From Acidobacteriota bacterium (GTDB taxonomy: Bacteria; Acidobacteriota; Terriglobia; Acidiferrales; UBA7541), in the NCBI GenBank assembly GCA_013289585.1, contig JABCZR010000027.1, forward strand, positions 1 to 51,520: a stretch of DNA of 51,520 nucleotides. The letters are read 5' to 3'. The translations under genes and the position numbers were made by a program. Of the stretch, positions 23,023 to 32,349 are shown one piece after another. The first letter of the stretch is position 1, and every line of letters begins with the position of its first letter. The notes beneath the pieces are model-generated. The model ran no database searches, was not told the origin of the DNA, and worked only from the letters and a program-made list of their open reading frames with translations.

Positions 23023-24014
23023 TGCGGCGTTCTTTCGTTTTACTATTCCTCGTGCTCGTCACTTCAAGCGCGGCAAAAGTGTCTGCCCATGAAGTTCGGC
23101 CTGCCTACTTGCAACTCCATCAGACAGGGGTAATCACCTACGACGTTTTCTGGAAAGTTCCAGCGGTAGGCGACAACATGCGATTGAGCCTGTACGTCCG
23201 GCTGCCGCAGACATGCTCCAATCTCAAGCAGCCGCGCGGATTCTTCGCCAGCGGTGCTTACACAGAGCAATGGAGTGTTGCTTGCCAAGGAGGGCTCGCT
23301 GGGTCGACCGTCCGCATTGACGGTCTCACCGCAACCCTTACCGACGCGCTTGTGCGTGTCGAACGCATCGACGGCTCTACTCAGGTTACCCGGATTACGT
23401 CTTCCTCGCCGACGTTCGTCGTGGAGGCCACACCGCGTCGGTTTGAAGTCGCCCGAACCTATCTCGTGCTCGGTATCGAGCATATCCTCACCGGTGTCGA
23501 CCATTTGCTGTTTGTTTCAGGACTCTTGCTCCTGGTTAGCGGGGTGAGGCGGCTGCTCCTAACGGTCAGTGCTTTCACACTCTCACACACGGTCACACTA
23601 ACCCTAGCAACCCTCGGTTTTGTCAACGTGCCTCCCGCTCCTGTTGAGGCGGTCATCGCGCTTAGCATCCTGTTTGTCGCCTATGAAGTGCTTCGCAAAA
23701 AAGAAAATCCCGACGGCCTCGCCCAGCGCAAACCCTGGTTAGTCGCTTTTTCCTTCGGTCTTCTACATGGTCTCGGTTTTGCCGGTGGTCTCAGTGCTGC
23801 AGGCTTGCCAGCAGGGCACATCCCTCTCGCTCTCGGATTCTTCAGTGCAGGTGTCGAAGTTGGTCATTTCTCTTTTGTCGCCGTCGTCTTGATCTTGATC
23901 GCCTCGGTACGGCAATGGACGACAAAGCTCCCCACCTGGTCGTGGCGACTTACGCCCTATGCCATCGGTAGTGTCGCTGCCTACTGGCTCATCGTCCGAC
24001 TTGCGGCATTCTAA
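23022..24014 (+). CDS. HupE/UreJ_2-family membrane protein
   Basis: 330 residues. A cleavable signal (SSAAKVSA-HEVRPAYL) and an extracytoplasmic beta domain of about 110 residues are followed by six or seven transmembrane helices. Family motifs include GIEHILTGVDHLLFV, FTLSHTVTL, VEAVIALSI and FGLLHGLGFAG; the His residues in these helices are possible metal ligands. HupE/UreJ relatives are nickel or cobalt permeases or accessory proteins of hydrogenase and urease, but neither enzyme is present here. Coupling to the DUF3604 metalloenzyme suggests metal supply to it, which is inference. Confidence 0.88.
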   Translation: MRRSFVLLFLVLVTSSAAKVSAHEVRPAYLQLHQTGVITYDVFWKVPAVGDNMRLSLYVRLPQTCSNLKQPRGFFASGAYTEQWSVACQGGLAGSTVRIDGLTATLTDALVRVERIDGSTQVTRITSSSPTFVVEATPRRFEVARTYLVLGIEHILTGVDHLLFVSGLLLLVSGVRRLLLTVSAFTLSHTVTLTLATLGFVNVPPAPVEAVIALSILFVAYEVLRKKENPDGLAQRKPWLVAFSFGLLHGLGFAGGLSAAGLPAGHIPLALGFFSAGVEVGHFSFVAVVLILIASVRQWTTKLPTWSWRLTPYAIGSVAAYWLIVRLAAF

Positions 24015-24209
24015 GGCAACTCTCTGACCGAGAGGAGGCTCCAAATCAAAGCTCTATGGTCAAGTCCTGATTGACGCGGTAACCGGCAACTGACCCACCA
24101 ACCAGACGGACCCCAATTTCCCTTCCCAATCCTTCCTTATCAAGAATTCAATTCAGTCAATCCAAATTCTGCGTTGTACAACCGTGCCCCTCCCCACCGA
24201 TAACTAGAT

Positions 24210-27200
24210 ATGGTTTATCCGCATCGTCGAGGACCGAGCGTAAGACAGGATACCCACCCACGCCCGCCCGCGCCCCGCCACCCCAACTGGGGCCACCCGG
24301 ACCACGACGCTTGCGGCACCGGTTTCATTGCCCGCCTCGGCGGCGCCCCCAGCTACGACATCGTCCAGCATGCACTGACCGCTCTCGAGCGCCTTACCCA
24401 TCGCGGCGGAGTCGACGCCGATGGCGCGAGCGGCGACGGCGCCGGCCTGCTCACCTCGCTCCCCAAGCCCTTCTTCCGCGCCCGCGCGAGAGAACAAGGC
24501 ATCGATCTGCCCCAAATCTTCGCGGTTGGCTTCGCGTTTTTCCCCTCCTCCGAAGCCCAGGAAGCCCGCGCCGCCATCGAAGCCGCCGCCGACACCGAAA
24601 GGCTCCGCGTGCTTGCCTGGCGCCGGGTGCCGGTAAACACCGATTCCCTCGGCCGCCGCGCACTCGAAACCATGCCCGAGATCTGGCAATTCTTCGTCGA
24701 GCCGTTCCATCCCTCGCGCGGAACCGCCCGCTTCGAATGGCGCCTCGCTCTCCTCCGCAAGCGCGCCGAATCGCTTCTACCTTCGCGATCCTATATCTGC
24801 TCGCTTTCTTCCCAGACCGTCGTCTACAAAGGTCTCCTCACGCCGTGGCAGTTCCCACAGTTTTACGAAGACTTGCGCGATCCCTCGTTCGAAACCACTT
24901 TCGCCGTATTTCACCAGCGCTATTCCACCAACACCCAGCCGTCCTGGCACTTGGCGCAGCCCTTCCGTTACGTCGCCCACAACGGTGAAATCAACACCAT
25001 CGTTTCGAATCGCCGCTGGCTCCGTGCCAAACAGTGCGAAATTCGTTCCCGGCTCACGGTAGGTTCCTGGTTCCCCATCCTCGAAGAAAACGTCAGCGAT
25101 TCCGCCAGCTTCGATAACGGCTTTGAACTGAAGCTCCTCGAAGGTCTCACCTCCGAAGAAGCCATGCTCACTATGGTTCCTCCCGCTTTCGAAAAAGACC
25201 CTTTGCTCTCCCGCGATGTCCGCGGCGCACTCACCACGCTCTCCCATCAAAACGAACCCTGGGACGGCCCCGCCGCTCTGGTTTTCTCCGATGGCGAATT
25301 TGTCGGCGCCAAGCTCGACCGCAACGGCCTCCGCCCCATGCGCTACACCCTCACGCATGACGGCTTGCTCATCGCCGGTTCCGAAACCGGTCTCGTCGAT
25401 CTCGAAGAATCGCGCATCGCAGAACGCCAGCGCCTCGGCCCCGGCGAAATGATTCTCGCCAACCCCGCCACCGGACTCTTTTTGCGTTGGCGCGAAATCC
25501 TGAAGCGCCTCGCCATCCAGCAGGCGCGCAACACCGTTCCGCAGCGAAAACTCTCCGCGCCAACCTCTGCTTCGCCTCCTTCTGCCGTCGTGGACAATCC
25601 CAAACGCGTCGCCGCCGCTGCTGGCTGGACCGATGACCAATTCAAGATTCTCTTTTCCGCTCTGGTCCATGGCAAGGAAGCCGACTGGAGCATGGGCGAC
25701 GACGCTCCCCCCGCTTTTCTTTCCGTCCTTCCCAGAACTCTCTGGGACTACTGCAAGCAGCGCTTTGCGCAGGTCACCAATCCGCCGATTGATCCTCTGC
25801 GCGAAACCCACGTGATGTCTCTGGATGTTCACCTCAAAGACGGTGTCACGTTGCCGGGCCCGGTCATCACCTCCGGCCAGTTAATCCATCTCGGCGCCAT
25901 CTTTGGCCCTGTCCAAACTATCGATTTCACTTTTCCTCCTGCAACTGGAGTCCCGGGGGCGCGCTGCAGTTTTGCTCAGCTCTCCACTACCCCTCTGAGC
26001 AGCAGCGGGCGTCCGGGGCTCCTCCTCCTTTCCGATCGCGCAATCAATGCAAACCACGCGCCGTTGCCCGCGCTTCTTGCCACTGCGGCCGTCTGGAAAG
26101 CCATGGTTCGTGAAGGCCTGTGGGACGTCCCCCTCATCGTCGAATCGGCCCAGGTTTTTGACACTCATCACGTAGCCATGCTCGTAGCCGCTGGAGCCAG
26201 CGCGGTCGTTCCCTATCTCGCCGACCAATTTGCCGAATCTCTTGAGCCCGGCGGAGCGGAAAAAATTCGCGTCGCCATGAACGCCGGCCTGCGCAAAGTT
26301 CTCGCGCGCATGGGCGTCTCCACTCTTGCGAGCTACCGTAACAGCCATCTGTTCGAGGTGGTCGGTCTTTCCGAACAGCTCTGCGCCGACGTTTTCGAAG
26401 ACGCCGCCGATTTTCCCGGCCAGAAATCGCTGGACGATCTGCTCGCCGACTATCTAAGTCTGCACAAAAAAGCCTTCTCTGAAAAAACCGATGACCTCTC
26501 GGATTCCGGTCTCTATCGCTTCCGCAAGGGCGCGGAGCTTCACGCGAACTCCCCGGAAATCGTGCGCCGCCTTCATGCTCATGTCCGCGCGCCCGATGCA
26601 AGGAAATATTCCGCGTTTGAAGAATTGGCGGAACTCCAGGGCCCGATCTTCCTCCGCGATCTACTCGACACCATTCCTGACACCGCCGTCCCGCTCGACG
26701 AAGTCGAGCCCCTCGAATCCATCGTGAAACGCTTCAGCACCCAGGCCATGTCCCTAGGCTCACTCAGCCCTGAAGCCCATCGCACGCTAGCTCTGGCCAT
26801 GAATCAATTGGGCGGCCGCAGCAATACCGGCGAAGGTGGCGAGGATCCCAACACTTATCGCTTCGAACCGGCTGCCGCCAACAAGATCAAGCAAGTGGCC
26901 TCGGCCCGATTTGGCGTCACCACCGACTATCTCGTCCATGCCGAAGAACTCGAAATCAAAATGGCGCAGGGCTCCAAACCCGGGGAAGGCGGCCAATTGC
27001 CCGCGCGCAAGGTCAGCGAATACATCGCGCGCATCCGCCACGCAACTCCCGGCACGCCGCTGATTTCACCGCCGCCGCATCACGATATTTACAGCATCGA
27101 AGATCTCGCCCAACTGATCCACGATCTGCGCGCCGTCAATCCCCGCGCGCGCATCGGCGTGAAACTGGTTTCCGGCTCCGGTGTCGGCATCATCGCTGCG

Positions 27201-28601
27201 GGCGTCGCAAAAGCCGGCGCCGACGTCATCACCATCAGCGGCCACAACGGCGGCACCGGCTCTTCGCCGCTCACTTCCATAAAGAACACCGGTCTTCCCT
27301 GGGAAATCGGTCTGCGCGAAGCGCACGACACCCTGGTTCGCGCGGGCCTCCGTTCACGTCTTTCTCTCCGCGTCGACGGTGGCCTGAAGTTCGCGCGCGA
27401 TATCGTTCTCGCCGCCATTCTCGGCGCCGACGAATTTGGTTTCGGCACCGCCTCGCTCCTCGCCATCGGCTGCGTCATGGCTCGCCAATGCCATCTGAAT
27501 ACCTGCCCCGTCGGCATCGCCACGCAGGACGAAACCCTCCGCTCGCGCTTCACCGGCAAACCGGAAATGGTCATCGCCTATTTCCGCTCCCTCGCCGAAG
27601 AAGTCCGCCACCGCCTCGTCCAGCTTGGCGTGCGTTCCCTCGGTGAACTCACCGGCTGGTACGATCGTCTGAGCGCGCGCTCGGGAATGGATCCATTCCT
27701 CGTCGTTCCGATTTCCCCTTCGAATCGCATCGCTCCTCAGCAGGAGCCCGGCCTTCACGTCACCGCGCTCGAAGATTCCATCCATTTCAACGCCTCGCTC
27801 GCGCTGCAGCACGAATCGCAACCCATTCAGAACTCCGATCGCAGCGTCGGCGCCGGCCTCAGCGGCGAACTCATGCGCCGCCGTAACGCCGGCCGCGCCG
27901 CGGTTGACGAACTCAGCCAGGAATTTCACGGCGCCGCGGGGCAGAGTTTTGGCGCGTTTTTGGCCGCAGGCTTAACGCTCAAGCTCACCGGCGAAGCCAA
28001 CGACTACGTCGGCAAAGGCCTCTCCGGTGGCACCATCGCCATCTCAGCAGGACTCGCTGCCTCACGCCGCGGCGACGTTCTTGCCGGCAACACCGTGCTC
28101 TACGGCGCGACCTCGGGCCAGCTTTTCATCGCCGGCCGCGCTGGCGAACGCTTCGCCGTGCGCAACAGCGGCGCCCTCGCTGTCGTTGAAGGCGTCGGCC
28201 AGCACGGCTGCGAATACATGACCGGCGGCGTCGCCGTAATCCTCGGGCCGGTCGGCCTCAATTTTGGTTCGGGCATGACCGGCGGCCTTGCCTACGTCCT
28301 GCGCGCAGAAGCCGAAGACGTCCTCCACCGCGATTTTGTGACCATCGCTGAGACCGACACCGATGAACAGGCCTGGCTGCGCCGTTCACTCGAGGAACAC
28401 GTTCACTTCACGGGCAGTCCGCGTGCCGCGCGCCTGCTCTCTCGCCGTGGCGCTCTGCCCCTGGTCCGCGTCCAGCCCATCCATTTTCAGGGGACCGTCG
28501 AAGCCACCTGGAACCCCATTCTTGTGCAGTTCAAGCACCGTCTCGATATTTTGGCGGCGCCGGTAGCGGCGCCCATCTCACAAACAGCGCTTCACGCCTG
28601 A
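24210..28601 (+). CDS. gltB: Glutamate synthase large subunit
   Basis: 1463 residues. It converts 2-oxoglutarate and glutamine to two glutamate, using FMN and a 3Fe-4S cluster. The N-terminal propeptide (about 34 residues) precedes the glutaminase nucleophile Cys35 in DHDACGTGFIARLGG. Then follow the class II amidotransferase, central and FMN-binding synthase domains (GEGGEDPNTYRFEPAAANKIKQVASARFGV ... SGHNGGTGSSPLTSIKNTGLPWE), cluster ligands Cys1088, Cys1094 and Cys1099 in CVMARQCHLNTCPVGIATQ, and the GXGXG beta-helix. No gltD (small subunit) is beside it; the electron donor must be encoded elsewhere. Confidence 0.95.
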   Translation: MVYPHRRGPSVRQDTHPRPPAPRHPNWGHPDHDACGTGFIARLGGAPSYDIVQHALTALERLTHRGGVDADGASGDGAGLLTSLPKPFFRARAREQGIDLPQIFAVGFAFFPSSEAQEARAAIEAAADTERLRVLAWRRVPVNTDSLGRRALETMPEIWQFFVEPFHPSRGTARFEWRLALLRKRAESLLPSRSYICSLSSQTVVYKGLLTPWQFPQFYEDLRDPSFETTFAVFHQRYSTNTQPSWHLAQPFRYVAHNGEINTIVSNRRWLRAKQCEIRSRLTVGSWFPILEENVSDSASFDNGFELKLLEGLTSEEAMLTMVPPAFEKDPLLSRDVRGALTTLSHQNEPWDGPAALVFSDGEFVGAKLDRNGLRPMRYTLTHDGLLIAGSETGLVDLEESRIAERQRLGPGEMILANPATGLFLRWREILKRLAIQQARNTVPQRKLSAPTSASPPSAVVDNPKRVAAAAGWTDDQFKILFSALVHGKEADWSMGDDAPPAFLSVLPRTLWDYCKQRFAQVTNPPIDPLRETHVMSLDVHLKDGVTLPGPVITSGQLIHLGAIFGPVQTIDFTFPPATGVPGARCSFAQLSTTPLSSSGRPGLLLLSDRAINANHAPLPALLATAAVWKAMVREGLWDVPLIVESAQVFDTHHVAMLVAAGASAVVPYLADQFAESLEPGGAEKIRVAMNAGLRKVLARMGVSTLASYRNSHLFEVVGLSEQLCADVFEDAADFPGQKSLDDLLADYLSLHKKAFSEKTDDLSDSGLYRFRKGAELHANSPEIVRRLHAHVRAPDARKYSAFEELAELQGPIFLRDLLDTIPDTAVPLDEVEPLESIVKRFSTQAMSLGSLSPEAHRTLALAMNQLGGRSNTGEGGEDPNTYRFEPAAANKIKQVASARFGVTTDYLVHAEELEIKMAQGSKPGEGGQLPARKVSEYIARIRHATPGTPLISPPPHHDIYSIEDLAQLIHDLRAVNPRARIGVKLVSGSGVGIIAAGVAKAGADVITISGHNGGTGSSPLTSIKNTGLPWEIGLREAHDTLVRAGLRSRLSLRVDGGLKFARDIVLAAILGADEFGFGTASLLAIGCVMARQCHLNTCPVGIATQDETLRSRFTGKPEMVIAYFRSLAEEVRHRLVQLGVRSLGELTGWYDRLSARSGMDPFLVVPISPSNRIAPQQEPGLHVTALEDSIHFNASLALQHESQPIQNSDRSVGAGLSGELMRRRNAGRAAVDELSQEFHGAAGQSFGAFLAAGLTLKLTGEANDYVGKGLSGGTIAISAGLAASRRGDVLAGNTVLYGATSGQLFIAGRAGERFAVRNSGALAVVEGVGQHGCEYMTGGVAVILGPVGLNFGSGMTGGLAYVLRAEAEDVLHRDFVTIAETDTDEQAWLRRSLEEHVHFTGSPRAARLLSRRGALPLVRVQPIHFQGTVEATWNPILVQFKHRLDILAAPVAAPISQTALHA

Positions 28602-28642
28602 AAGGAAATAGAATCGCTCCGCCTCCGGCAAGAAGAATCCGT

Positions 28643-28648
28643 TATAAT
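28643..28648 (+). promoter_or_regulatory. -10 box TATAAT before the LysR gene
   Basis: A perfect TATAAT lies 20 nt before the ATG at 28669. No convincing -35 is visible at 16-18 nt upstream, which is common for regulated promoters. Confidence 0.45.
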
Positions 28649-28668
28649 CCTTGCCGGGCGTTCTGACT

Positions 28669-29586
28669 ATGGACTTCGATCAACTCACTACTTTCGTATA
28701 CGTCGCTAAACTCAAGAGTTTCTCCCGCGCGGGCCAGAAAGTATTTCGCTCGCAATCCGCTGTCAGCGCGCAAATCCGGCAGTTGGAGCAGGCCTACAAG
28801 GCCAGGCTCCTCGACCGCTCCGCCAAGTCCGTCGAGCTGACTCCCGCCGGTGTCGTCCTATTCGAATACGCCGAAAAGCTTCTTCGCCTGCGCGATGAAT
28901 CGATCCAGTTTGTCGCCGACCGCGGCAACGTCGTGCAGGGCCCCATCGTTTTCGGCGCCAACGAAGCCACCTGCCTCTACTTGCTTCCCAACATCTTTGC
29001 CGAGTTTCAGAAACGCTATCCACTGGTGCACATCAGCATCTACCGCAATTTCAGCCACAAGATTTTGCAGCGCGTCGAAGACGGCTCCGTCGACGTGGGC
29101 ATCGTCACCATGCCTATCAAGTCGCCAACGTTGAAAGTGCATCCCATCTATCGCGACCGTCTGCGTTTCATGGTAAGTGCGCGCAATCCGCTCGCGCACC
29201 GCGCCAAAATCACTCTCGAAGAAGTCGCCGGCCAGCCGCTCATCTTTCCGCGAACCGGTTTTACGCGCCAGGTGCTCGACAAACTCTTCCGGCCCTACCG
29301 CTCGCGCCTCCACGTGGCCATGGAGTTGCCGAGCATCGGCATGATCAAGCGGTTCGTGGCCGCCGATGCCGGCCTCTCCATCATCAGCGAGAGTTTTGCC
29401 AAGGACTATGTCAAAGCCGGCGAAGTGAAGCTGCTTACTGTCGAAGGCGTCGACCTCTGGCGCGAACTCGGCCTCGTCTACCGCCGCGACCGCAGCCTCC
29501 CCCGCGCCGCACAGGCCCTCATCGGCCTCATCCGCGAACACCGCAAACTAGCCGAACCCACCGAGTCCGCAGCCGCCGCCAGCTAG
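28669..29586 (+). CDS. LysR-family transcriptional regulator
   Basis: 305 residues. The N-terminal winged helix is typical (MDFDQLTTFVYVAKLKSFSRAGQKVFRSQSAVSAQIRQLEQAY), with a linker helix and a two-lobed ligand-binding domain (residues about 90-295) related to CbbR/CysB-type regulators. It follows gltB by 67 nt but has its own TATAAT, so it may act on gltB, on itself, or on distant genes; the ligand cannot be read from sequence. The start is placed at the first Met of the conserved helix. Confidence 0.92.
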   Translation: MDFDQLTTFVYVAKLKSFSRAGQKVFRSQSAVSAQIRQLEQAYKARLLDRSAKSVELTPAGVVLFEYAEKLLRLRDESIQFVADRGNVVQGPIVFGANEATCLYLLPNIFAEFQKRYPLVHISIYRNFSHKILQRVEDGSVDVGIVTMPIKSPTLKVHPIYRDRLRFMVSARNPLAHRAKITLEEVAGQPLIFPRTGFTRQVLDKLFRPYRSRLHVAMELPSIGMIKRFVAADAGLSIISESFAKDYVKAGEVKLLTVEGVDLWRELGLVYRRDRSLPRAAQALIGLIREHRKLAEPTESAAAAS

Positions 29587-29610
29587 CTCCGCGATCTTCG
29601 CCCGATCTTC

Positions 29611-30528
29611 ATGGGTCCCGTCATTCAAGTGTCTGGAGTCCGCAAGACCTACGGCAAAACGGTAGCTGTCGACGAAGTGTCCTTCGAAGTCCACGACGGC
29701 GAAATTTTTGGCCTCATCGGGCCCAACGGCGCGGGAAAAACGACCGCCATGGAGTGCATCGAAGGTCTGCGCACGCCCGACCGCGGCAGCATCTCCGTTC
29801 TCGGTCTTGATCCCTTTCGCCAGGTCTACAAGCTGCAGGACCGTATCGGCGTTCAGCTTCAGCAAGCGCAGTTGCAGAAGCGCATCAAAGTGTGGGAGGC
29901 GGTAGACCTCTGGGCTACGCTTTACAAAAAAAAATCGACAGACGGCGAACGCCTCCTCGAACAGCTCGGCCTCATCGATAAGCGCAACGCCTGGTTCATG
30001 AACCTCTCCGGAGGCCAGAAGCAGCGCCTCTTTATTGCTCTTGCGCTGATCAACGATCCGGAAGTGGTGTTTCTCGACGAGCTCACCACCGGGCTGGACC
30101 CGCAGTCGCGGCGGGCCATCTGGGATCTTGTGCGCGGCATCCGCGAGCGGGGCAAGACCGTTTTTTTGACCACTCATCTGATGGAGGAAGCCGAACGGTT
30201 GTGCAACCGCGTAGCCATCATCGAGCATGGACGGATCATCGACATCGATACGCCGGAGAGCCTCGTCAGCCGCCATTGCCCGGAACGCACCGTCGTTCTC
30301 GCGACAGACAATCCTCTCGCGGAAGAGCGCCTTAGGTCGATCCCGGGCATGGAGTCAGTAACCCGCTCTGACTCGCGATTCACCATTCGCGGCCGCGGCG
30401 ATGACCTGGTCACCGAGGTCATTCATTGTCTGTCAGAGAACCACATTCGCGTCTCTGATTTCCGCACCATTCTTCCCAATCTGGAAGACGTTTTTCTGAA
30501 ACTGACCGGTCACTCCATTCGCGAGTAG
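29611..30528 (+). CDS. ABC-2 type exporter, ATP-binding subunit
   Basis: 305 residues. Walker A GPNGAGKTTAMEC, signature LSGGQKQRLF, Walker B VVFLDE, and H-loop TTHLMEEAE are all present. The usual LDEPTTGLDP reads LDELTTGLDP, with Leu in place of the near-invariant Pro after the catalytic Glu. A C-terminal domain of about 80 residues (VVLATDNPLAEERLRSIPG...) is that of DrrA/CcmA-type exporters for drugs, lipids or polysaccharide. The permease follows 8 nt after its stop. Confidence 0.93.
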   Translation: MGPVIQVSGVRKTYGKTVAVDEVSFEVHDGEIFGLIGPNGAGKTTAMECIEGLRTPDRGSISVLGLDPFRQVYKLQDRIGVQLQQAQLQKRIKVWEAVDLWATLYKKKSTDGERLLEQLGLIDKRNAWFMNLSGGQKQRLFIALALINDPEVVFLDELTTGLDPQSRRAIWDLVRGIRERGKTVFLTTHLMEEAERLCNRVAIIEHGRIIDIDTPESLVSRHCPERTVVLATDNPLAEERLRSIPGMESVTRSDSRFTIRGRGDDLVTEVIHCLSENHIRVSDFRTILPNLEDVFLKLTGHSIRE

Positions 30529-30536
30529 GAACGAGC

Positions 30537-31289
30537 ATGATGCTGCGTGGACTCTGGAAACTGACTTGGCTGGAGATCAAGATCTTCATGCGCGAGCCCA
30601 TGGGCGCGGTCGGCGCCATCCTGATCCCCGTTCTGGTTTTCCTCGGGGCGGGCCGGATTGTCGGCGGCAGGCTCCCGCCGCCCACGTTCGCCGCCAGCAA
30701 TTTTATTCACGTGGGTCTCCCGGTTCTTGCATCGCTTTTGATTGCCATCAACGCGGTGATCTCGCTGGTCACCATCATTTCCATCTATCGCGAAGGCGGC
30801 ATCCTCAAGAGGCTCCGCGCCACCCCGCTGCGCCCGCAGACCATCCTTACTGCCCACGTGATCGTCAAGCTGCTGCTCACCGCGGCCACGCTGGCCTTGA
30901 TGGTCCTGGCCGGCAAACGCTACTATCCCGTTGGCGTTCATGCTCCCTTGTTCTCGTTTACCATCGCGCTACTGATCAGCACTTGGAGCATCCTGTCCAT
31001 CGGTTTTCTAATTGCCAGCATCGTTCCCACCGCCCGTTTTGCGCAGCTCATCGGCGGTTTCGTCATGTACCCCATGCTCGGTTTCTCGGGACTCTTCGTG
31101 CCCCTCGCAGCGCTGCCGCCCGTGCTCCACGCGGTGGCCCAAGCGCTGCCGCTAACCTACGCCGTCGCGCTCCTCCAGGGAATCTGGACCGGCGACCCGT
31201 GGTCGGCCCACGTCGGCGACATAGCCGCACTGGCATTAGTTTTTGTCGTTTGCACCGCCCTTTCCACGAAGGTCTTTCGTTGGGAGTAA
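30537..31289 (+). CDS. ABC-2 type exporter, permease subunit
   Basis: 250 residues, six transmembrane helices. It resembles DrrB/ABC-2 permeases: a short N-terminal helix region (WLEIKIFMREPMGAVGAILIPVLVFL) and the signature segment FVMYPMLGFSGLFVPLAALPPVLHAVAQALPLTYAV. It forms the membrane channel with the ATPase just upstream. The substrate is unknown. A second ATG at 30540 is equally possible. Confidence 0.92.
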   Translation: MMLRGLWKLTWLEIKIFMREPMGAVGAILIPVLVFLGAGRIVGGRLPPPTFAASNFIHVGLPVLASLLIAINAVISLVTIISIYREGGILKRLRATPLRPQTILTAHVIVKLLLTAATLALMVLAGKRYYPVGVHAPLFSFTIALLISTWSILSIGFLIASIVPTARFAQLIGGFVMYPMLGFSGLFVPLAALPPVLHAVAQALPLTYAVALLQGIWTGDPWSAHVGDIAALALVFVVCTALSTKVFRWE

Positions 31290-31295
31290 GGTACT

Positions 31296-31317
31296 AGCGC
31301 CGAACCGTGATAAATTT
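31296..31317. repeat. Dispersed 22-nt motif, copy 1
   Basis: AGCGCCGAACC followed by GTGATAAATTT. The same motif with three mismatches stands at 49078-49099. Both copies are just upstream of small genes of unknown function. Confidence 0.4.
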
Positions 31318-31347
31318 CTAGCGAATAGTCAACTGGATGACCAATCG

Positions 31348-31695
31348 ATGGCACGAATCTCAAAAGTACCGGTCGAGAGACATGACGGCAAGGCGACGCT
31401 AGTTCCGCAGCATGTAATTGTGGTTCGGGTCGCGTCCTTCGCGTTCAGGTTCGAGGGCGTTGAGCGCTTGCGAGAGTGTATTAAGTATTATGAGAAAAAA
31501 ACTCGCCCTAGTAGTCGAATTGCGGCTAAGACTTTGGCTGCAGAACTCGGAGAGAATTGGAGAGAACTTCGAGGATGGGAGGTGGAGCGCTGGTTTGAAC
31601 GCCTCCCGATGTATCTGTTAGAAGAGCCCAAACGTCAGAAAGTACTCAAAGCCCTGTCCAGAGCTTTAGCGCTGGCTGAAAGCGGAAAGCTGTAA
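31348..31695 (+). CDS. Small hypothetical protein
   Basis: 115 residues, Arg/Lys/Glu-rich, without signal or membrane segment. I do not recognise the family. Residues 25-115 are probably helical, with RLRECIKYYEKKTRPSSRIAAKTLAAELGENWRELRGWEVERWFERLP looking like a compact helical domain. The frame is open upstream into the permease gene; ATG 31348 gives the most natural start. No clear partner nearby. Confidence 0.6.
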   Translation: MARISKVPVERHDGKATLVPQHVIVVRVASFAFRFEGVERLRECIKYYEKKTRPSSRIAAKTLAAELGENWRELRGWEVERWFERLPMYLLEEPKRQKVLKALSRALALAESGKL

Positions 31696-31741
31696 TTCTT
31701 GTCCGTGGATATAAGATGGCGCAGCAGAGTCAGGAGCAATC

Positions 31742-32182
31742 ATGTCCCATCAAGCACCGCTGAAATACATCTTCTACATTGCCGCCACCCCGGAGAAGGT
31801 GTGGGAAGGCTTTGTGTCGCGGGAATCGAACCGCATCATCTTCGGGGGCGCCGAGCTTCAAGCGGACTTTAAGCCTGGCGGCTCGCTCGCATGGGTGGGT
31901 GCGGGAGCCGACGGCAAGCCCATGACCTACGTTCGAGGGAAAGTCCTGCGGTTTGAGCCGCCAAAAGTTTTTCAGTACACCTTTGCTATGGGCCAAAATG
32001 ATAAGCCGTCACGCGCAACCATCGAACTGCTGCCCGAGACCGAAGCCACCCAAGTAACCGTGACGCATGACGACTGGGCCGAGGATGACGCCACCTACGC
32101 CGCCTGCGCCGATGGATGGCCACGTATTCTTTCCCGCCTGAAGACCCTGCTCGAAACCGGAAAGACCTTCAAGCCCCATTGA
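31742..32182 (+). CDS. SRPBCC/AHSA1-family protein (START-like fold)
   Basis: 146 residues with CAGGAG before the ATG. Motifs YIAATPEKVWEGFVSRESNRIIFGG (start) and the final WPRILSRLKTLLETGK helix are typical of activator-of-Hsp90-homologue-like polyketide cyclase/START domains, which bind small hydrophobic ligands. Members often sit with ArsR regulators, but none is here. A strong terminator follows about 60 nt after the stop. Confidence 0.88.
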   Translation: MSHQAPLKYIFYIAATPEKVWEGFVSRESNRIIFGGAELQADFKPGGSLAWVGAGADGKPMTYVRGKVLRFEPPKVFQYTFAMGQNDKPSRATIELLPETEATQVTVTHDDWAEDDATYAACADGWPRILSRLKTLLETGKTFKPH

Positions 32183-32240
32183 GCCCGCCTGGCGGGTGCC
32201 CGCGTCTCAATTCCGAAAAGCGCCTTTAAGTGGCCGGGTG

Positions 32241-32280
32241 CCGCAGCCTTCGGTTTTAAGGCTGCGGGTTTTGACTTTTC
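32241..32280 (+). terminator. Strong rho-independent terminator
   Basis: CCGCAGCCTT (32241-32250) pairs perfectly with AAGGCTGCGG (32258-32267) over a 7-nt loop, followed by GTTTTGACTTTTC. It ends the SRPBCC transcript. Confidence 0.85.
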
Positions 32281-32303
32281 TTTCTTTGCCCCCACTTTTT
32301 AAT

Positions 32304-32331
32304 TTGACCTCCATTACCCTTGTGGTACAAT
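32304..32331 (+). promoter_or_regulatory. Sigma70 promoter with long leader
   Basis: TTGACC (32304-32309), a 16-nt spacer and TACAAT (32326-32331). The expected transcript starts near 32338, leaving a 140-nt leader before the ATG at 32478. Confidence 0.75.
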
Positions 32332-32349
32332 ATCTTTGTTGACCACTGC

